Source: CAYOMP01 sp964405075 (GTDB taxonomy: Bacteria > Bacillota > Clostridia > Lachnospirales > Lachnospiraceae). Taken from it: DNA of 34,504 bases. Shown here one piece after another: positions 31,581-34,504 of the stretch; the first letter of the stretch is position 1; every line of letters starts with the position of its first letter. The position numbers were made by a program, and so were the translations under genes. The notes beneath the pieces were generated by a model that was given only the letters and a program-made list of their open reading frames with translations, was not told the origin of the DNA and did not search any database. Location: NCBI GenBank assembly GCA_964405075.1, contig CAYOMP010000016.1:1-34504 (forward strand), in the 5' to 3' direction.

Positions 31581-32297
31581 TTGGAAAAACAGAAGAAACC
31601 CGTAATCCAGGTCAGGGATTTGTACAAAATATATTCTGTTGGAGAGAATAGGGTAAGAGCTTTAAATGGCGTGGATTTTAATATATATCAAGGCGAATTT
31701 TGTTCTATAGTGGGAACATCAGGTTCTGGTAAATCTACTTTGCTAAATATGCTGGCAGGACTTGAAAAGCCTACAAAAGGAAAAATAGTAATAGAAGGTA
31801 AGCATTTAGAAAAAATGACGGAAGAACAATTGGTTAAGTTCAGAAGAGAACATGTTGGCTTCATATTCCAGTCGTTTAATCTTATGGCATCTATGAATGC
31901 AGAAGAAAATGTAGCTATGCCTTTAATGTTTAGAGGTATAGAGAAGAAAGAAAGATTGGAAAAGGCTAGAAAAATGCTTAAGCTGGTAGGTTTAAAACAG
32001 CATATGAGACATAAACCAACTCAAATGTCCGGAGGACAGCAACAAAGAGTAGGCGTTGCCAGAGCATTGGTTTTGGATCCTCAAATCATCTTTGCAGATG
32101 AACCAACAGGTAACTTGGATTCAAATACATCGGCAGAAGTTATGAATCTGATGAAAAGAATAGTAAAAGAAGAGAATCGAACTCTTGTTATGGTTACACA
32201 TGATAACCATTTAGCAAGTTTTGCAGATAGAATATTCCATATTAAGGATGGGAAAATTGTAAAAATTGAAGATAATACAACTATTAGGGAGGATTAA
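31581..32297 (+). CDS. ABC transporter ATP-binding protein, LolD/MacB type
   Basis: The ATPase of a mechanotransmission-type ABC system. The 238 residues include Walker A GTSGSGKST (45-53), Q-loop FIFQSFNLM (~95-102), signature MSGGQQQR (149-156), Walker B IIFADEP (169-175), the D-loop GNLD and switch histidine VTHD. VGENRVRALNGVDF at the front is typical of the LolD/MacB group, which pairs with four-helix MacB/FtsX permeases. The start is TTG, 7 bases after AAGGGAGA. Five bases separate it from the large membrane-anchored protein, and the permease follows that. The substrate is not evident. Confidence 0.96.
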   Translation: MEKQKKPVIQVRDLYKIYSVGENRVRALNGVDFNIYQGEFCSIVGTSGSGKSTLLNMLAGLEKPTKGKIVIEGKHLEKMTEEQLVKFRREHVGFIFQSFNLMASMNAEENVAMPLMFRGIEKKERLEKARKMLKLVGLKQHMRHKPTQMSGGQQQRVGVARALVLDPQIIFADEPTGNLDSNTSAEVMNLMKRIVKEENRTLVMVTHDNHLASFADRIFHIKDGKIVKIEDNTTIRED

Positions 32298-32302
32298 TAA
32301 TA

Positions 32303-34066
32303 ATGAAGAAACATAAGAAACTATTAATGTTAGCTATGTGTGGAATGTTAATGACACCAACATTTAGTGCATTTTCGCCAATTAATGTAGAGGCAGAAGA
32401 GGAAAGCTCTACAGGGGAAGAATCAACAGGTACAGTAACAGATGATGATGAAGATGATGCTGATACTTCAGAAGATGATACTGAGACTAATACATCAGGC
32501 TCTGTAAATTCTGATTCGGATGATGATTCAGATACAGATAGTGACTCAGATAAAGATGATGATACAACTTATAATATCAGTTCAAAGATTGCATTATGCG
32601 ACAATTGGGAAACGCCTAAGGCAGTGTTTGGACAAAGAGTATCAGTAGTACTACCATTTGTAAATATGGATGATACAGATATTTATGATATTATTGTATC
32701 ACCACAGCTGGCAACAGATACAGAAGGCTTTCCTTTTGAAATAGAAAAATCAGGATATACACAGACTATTGATTGTATGCCGGGTGTTAACTCTTGTGCA
32801 GATCCTTATGAGAGACGTAGAGAAATTACATATGATTTCAAAACAAGAAAAGATGTAAAAACAGGATATTACAAAATATCTTTTGATGTATTATTCACAG
32901 CGGCTGATGGTAATCATGATTCTGCAACAGTAGATTTATTTGTATATGCTGTTGGTGAAAATGGAGAAGAAGGTGAGAATACATCTGTACCAAGAGTGAT
33001 TGTGACTGGCTTTTCAACTGATCCTGAAAAGGTAAAAGCCGGAGAAGACTTCAACTTAACAATTCACCTAAAAAACACATCTACTAAGACTAAAATAAAT
33101 AACCTTAAGGTTGATTTAGAGGCGGCTTCAGAAGGTTCTGATGAGAATACTACATACCAGGCATTTTTACCAAAAGAAGGTTCAAGTACAATATATGTAA
33201 AGTCAATAGCAGCAGATACTACAGAAGATATTACAATTGCAATGAATGCAAAGGCTGATTTGACACAGAAACCGTATGTGTTAGCAGTAAAGATGGAATA
33301 TGAAGATGGAAATAAGAATTCTTATACATCAGATTCTGATTTGTCTATTCCGGTATATCAGGATGCCAGATTTGATATTAGTGAACCGGAAGTAATGCCT
33401 GCATCTATTAGTGTTAATTCAGAATCAAATATTATGTTCAGTATTTACAATACTGGTAAAACTAAGTTATATAATGTGTCAGTTAAATTCGAAGCTGATT
33501 CTATTAGTGGTGGAGATACATTTGTAGGTAATATTGAAGCAGGTGAAACAGGTAATGTGGATGCTATGGTAACCGGTAAACAGGTGACTTCAGATGATGG
33601 AACTATAAAAGCAATAGTTACATATGAAGATGAATCCGGAAATGCTAATACAAAGGAGAAAACCTTCACACTATCAGTAACAGAGGAAGTAAATGATTTA
33701 ATATTAGATGATGGGTTTATGGAGGAAGATGTAGAAGATACATCTAATATAAGTATTGGTAAGATTATTGCAACTATTATAGTAATAATTGTCATAGTAG
33801 TTGGTGGAATATTTGGTCTTAAGTTCTGGAAAAAGAAAAAAGAGCAAAAGCATGAGCAGGAACTATTAAGTGAATTAGATGAAGACGATTATATTGATGA
33901 TGATATAAAAGATGTAACTGATGAAGAAGAAATGCCTGAAAATGATGAGAACAAAAGTGATGTTTTGCCAGAAGAAATAGAAAACATTCAGGTAGAAGCA
34001 GAAGAAACTAATAAGGATTCAAAAGATAATTCTAAATCAAAGAATAAAAAAAGAAGGGATAAATAA
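32303..34066 (+). CDS. Membrane-anchored extracellular protein with NEW3/CARDB-like domains
   Basis: A 587-residue surface protein between an ABC ATPase and its permease. A signal peptide (KKLLMLAMCGMLMTPTFSAF) comes first, then a D/S/T-rich acidic linker (~30-88). Next is a beta domain with YDPYERRREITYDFK-type blocks, then at least two Ig-like COG1361/NEW3 modules (~225-350 VPRVIVTGFSTDPEKVKAG...; ~350-475 ARFDISEPEVMPASISVNS...). One transmembrane helix (~485-509) is followed by a 78-residue, highly charged cytoplasmic tail ending KKRRDK. GGGAGG is 9 bases before ATG, and the stop overlaps the permease start (TAATG). It takes the place of a MacA-like adaptor. A role in capturing or presenting the transported substrate is inferred. 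Confidence 0.85.
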   Translation: MKKHKKLLMLAMCGMLMTPTFSAFSPINVEAEEESSTGEESTGTVTDDDEDDADTSEDDTETNTSGSVNSDSDDDSDTDSDSDKDDDTTYNISSKIALCDNWETPKAVFGQRVSVVLPFVNMDDTDIYDIIVSPQLATDTEGFPFEIEKSGYTQTIDCMPGVNSCADPYERRREITYDFKTRKDVKTGYYKISFDVLFTAADGNHDSATVDLFVYAVGENGEEGENTSVPRVIVTGFSTDPEKVKAGEDFNLTIHLKNTSTKTKINNLKVDLEAASEGSDENTTYQAFLPKEGSSTIYVKSIAADTTEDITIAMNAKADLTQKPYVLAVKMEYEDGNKNSYTSDSDLSIPVYQDARFDISEPEVMPASISVNSESNIMFSIYNTGKTKLYNVSVKFEADSISGGDTFVGNIEAGETGNVDAMVTGKQVTSDDGTIKAIVTYEDESGNANTKEKTFTLSVTEEVNDLILDDGFMEEDVEDTSNISIGKIIATIIVIIVIVVGGIFGLKFWKKKKEQKHEQELLSELDEDDYIDDDIKDVTDEEEMPENDENKSDVLPEEIENIQVEAEETNKDSKDNSKSKNKKRRDK

Positions 34067-34504
34067 TGAGATTTAGTGACTTAATTAGTATGGGTCTGAC
34101 AAATCTCTGGAGAAGAAAGCTAAGAACAGCACTAACCATATTAGGTGTTGTAATAGGTACGGCTTCCATTGTGGTAATGTTATCTCTAGGTTTTGGATTA
34201 ACCAAAGCAACAGAGGAGCAGATAGAGGCCTCTGGTGGATTAACATCTATTAATGTGTATGAGGGCTATTCTAGTGATGGTCAGGAATCTGATACATTAG
34301 ATGGTATTACAGACTCAGTTGTTGAAGAAATTGCAGAACTTGATCATGTTGTATCAGCCTCACCTGTACTTAGCTTTTCTGTTATAGCCAGACAGGGAGC
34401 ATATGAATGTAATATGAATTTGACAGGTATGTCAGTGGATGCTCTTAAAGCTATGAATATGCCAATTAAAGAAGGAGCGATACCAGAGACAGGTGATGAA
34501 CTAA
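34066..34504 (+). CDS. MacB/FtsX-type ABC transporter permease (3' truncated by window)
   Basis: The first 146 residues of a permease, running off the window. The N-terminus is typical: MRFSDLISMGLTNLWRRKLRTALTILGV, a membrane helix (TILGVVIGTASIVVMLSLGFGL), then the periplasmic-type MacB_PCD domain (TSINVYEGYSSDG...VVEEIAELDHVVSASPVLSF...NLTGMSVDALKAMNM). Its ATG overlaps the stop of the preceding gene (TAATG), so the two are coupled. With the ATPase at 31581 it forms a MacB-like export or mechanotransmission complex. Confidence 0.93.
   Translation, partial: MRFSDLISMGLTNLWRRKLRTALTILGVVIGTASIVVMLSLGFGLTKATEEQIEASGGLTSINVYEGYSSDGQESDTLDGITDSVVEEIAELDHVVSASPVLSFSVIARQGAYECNMNLTGMSVDALKAMNMPIKEGAIPETGDEL

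Noticed and set aside
32400..32575. Asp/Ser-coding repeats as a possible tandem DNA repeat or CRISPR
   Set aside because: The repetition is at codon level in an acidic protein linker. There are no regular repeat-spacer units. No CRISPR, tRNA or rRNA was seen anywhere in the window.

Overview
The window is low-GC, gene-dense DNA of a Gram-positive anaerobe, most likely a Clostridia member of the Lachnospiraceae type. The grounds are the AT-rich codon use, the strong AGGAGG ribosome sites, the TTG and GTG starts, the AddAB recombination nuclease, the ArgJ-based arginine pathway and AT-rich hairpin terminators. I cannot name the species. No rRNA, tRNA, CRISPR array, phage or insertion-sequence transposase was seen.

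Layout. (1) 1-945: the 3' end of carB. An intergenic stretch follows with a long hairpin and an imperfect tandem repeat. (2) 1326-2338, minus strand: a PAT-like acetyltransferase and a small conserved-looking unknown protein. A structured gap at 2400-2660 holds a possible nine-residue leader ORF and a nested 127-nt hairpin. (3) 2671-9349: divergent arginine genes, argG leftward and argC-GNAT-argJ-argB-argD rightward. Both promoters carry sequences resembling ArgR boxes. carB fits alongside, since carbamoyl phosphate feeds arginine as well as pyrimidine synthesis. (4) 9474-9905: a DUF606/YdcZ-type membrane protein. (5) 10036-16452: a compact run comEA - response regulator - histidine kinase - GerMN lipoprotein - comEC, so DNA-uptake genes enclose a two-component system whose order recalls actinobacterial mtrA-mtrB-lpqB. 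(6) 16607-18042: an unknown helical protein and a LacX-like aldose epimerase. (7) 18397-21459: a RecJ-like DHH exonuclease, then a short MotA/TolQ/ExbB-like membrane protein and a membrane-anchored LuxR-type regulator. (8) 21626-22513: a secreted Ig-like protein. (9) 22895-30354: addB-addA, for double-strand break repair. (10) 30529-34504: a GT2 glycosyltransferase with a helical C-terminus, then an ABC ATPase, a large membrane-anchored extracellular protein and the start of a MacB/FtsX-type permease.

The most unusual items are the MotA-like/LuxR pair (possibly a membrane channel-type sensor with a DNA-binding output), the competence/two-component/GerMN cluster, the acetyltransferase inside the arginine operon, and several intergenic RNA-like structures. 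Start codons were chosen from ribosome-site spacing and differ from the longest ORF for argJ, argD, comEA, the 16607 gene, galM, the 20288 gene, the 21626 gene and the glycosyltransferase.
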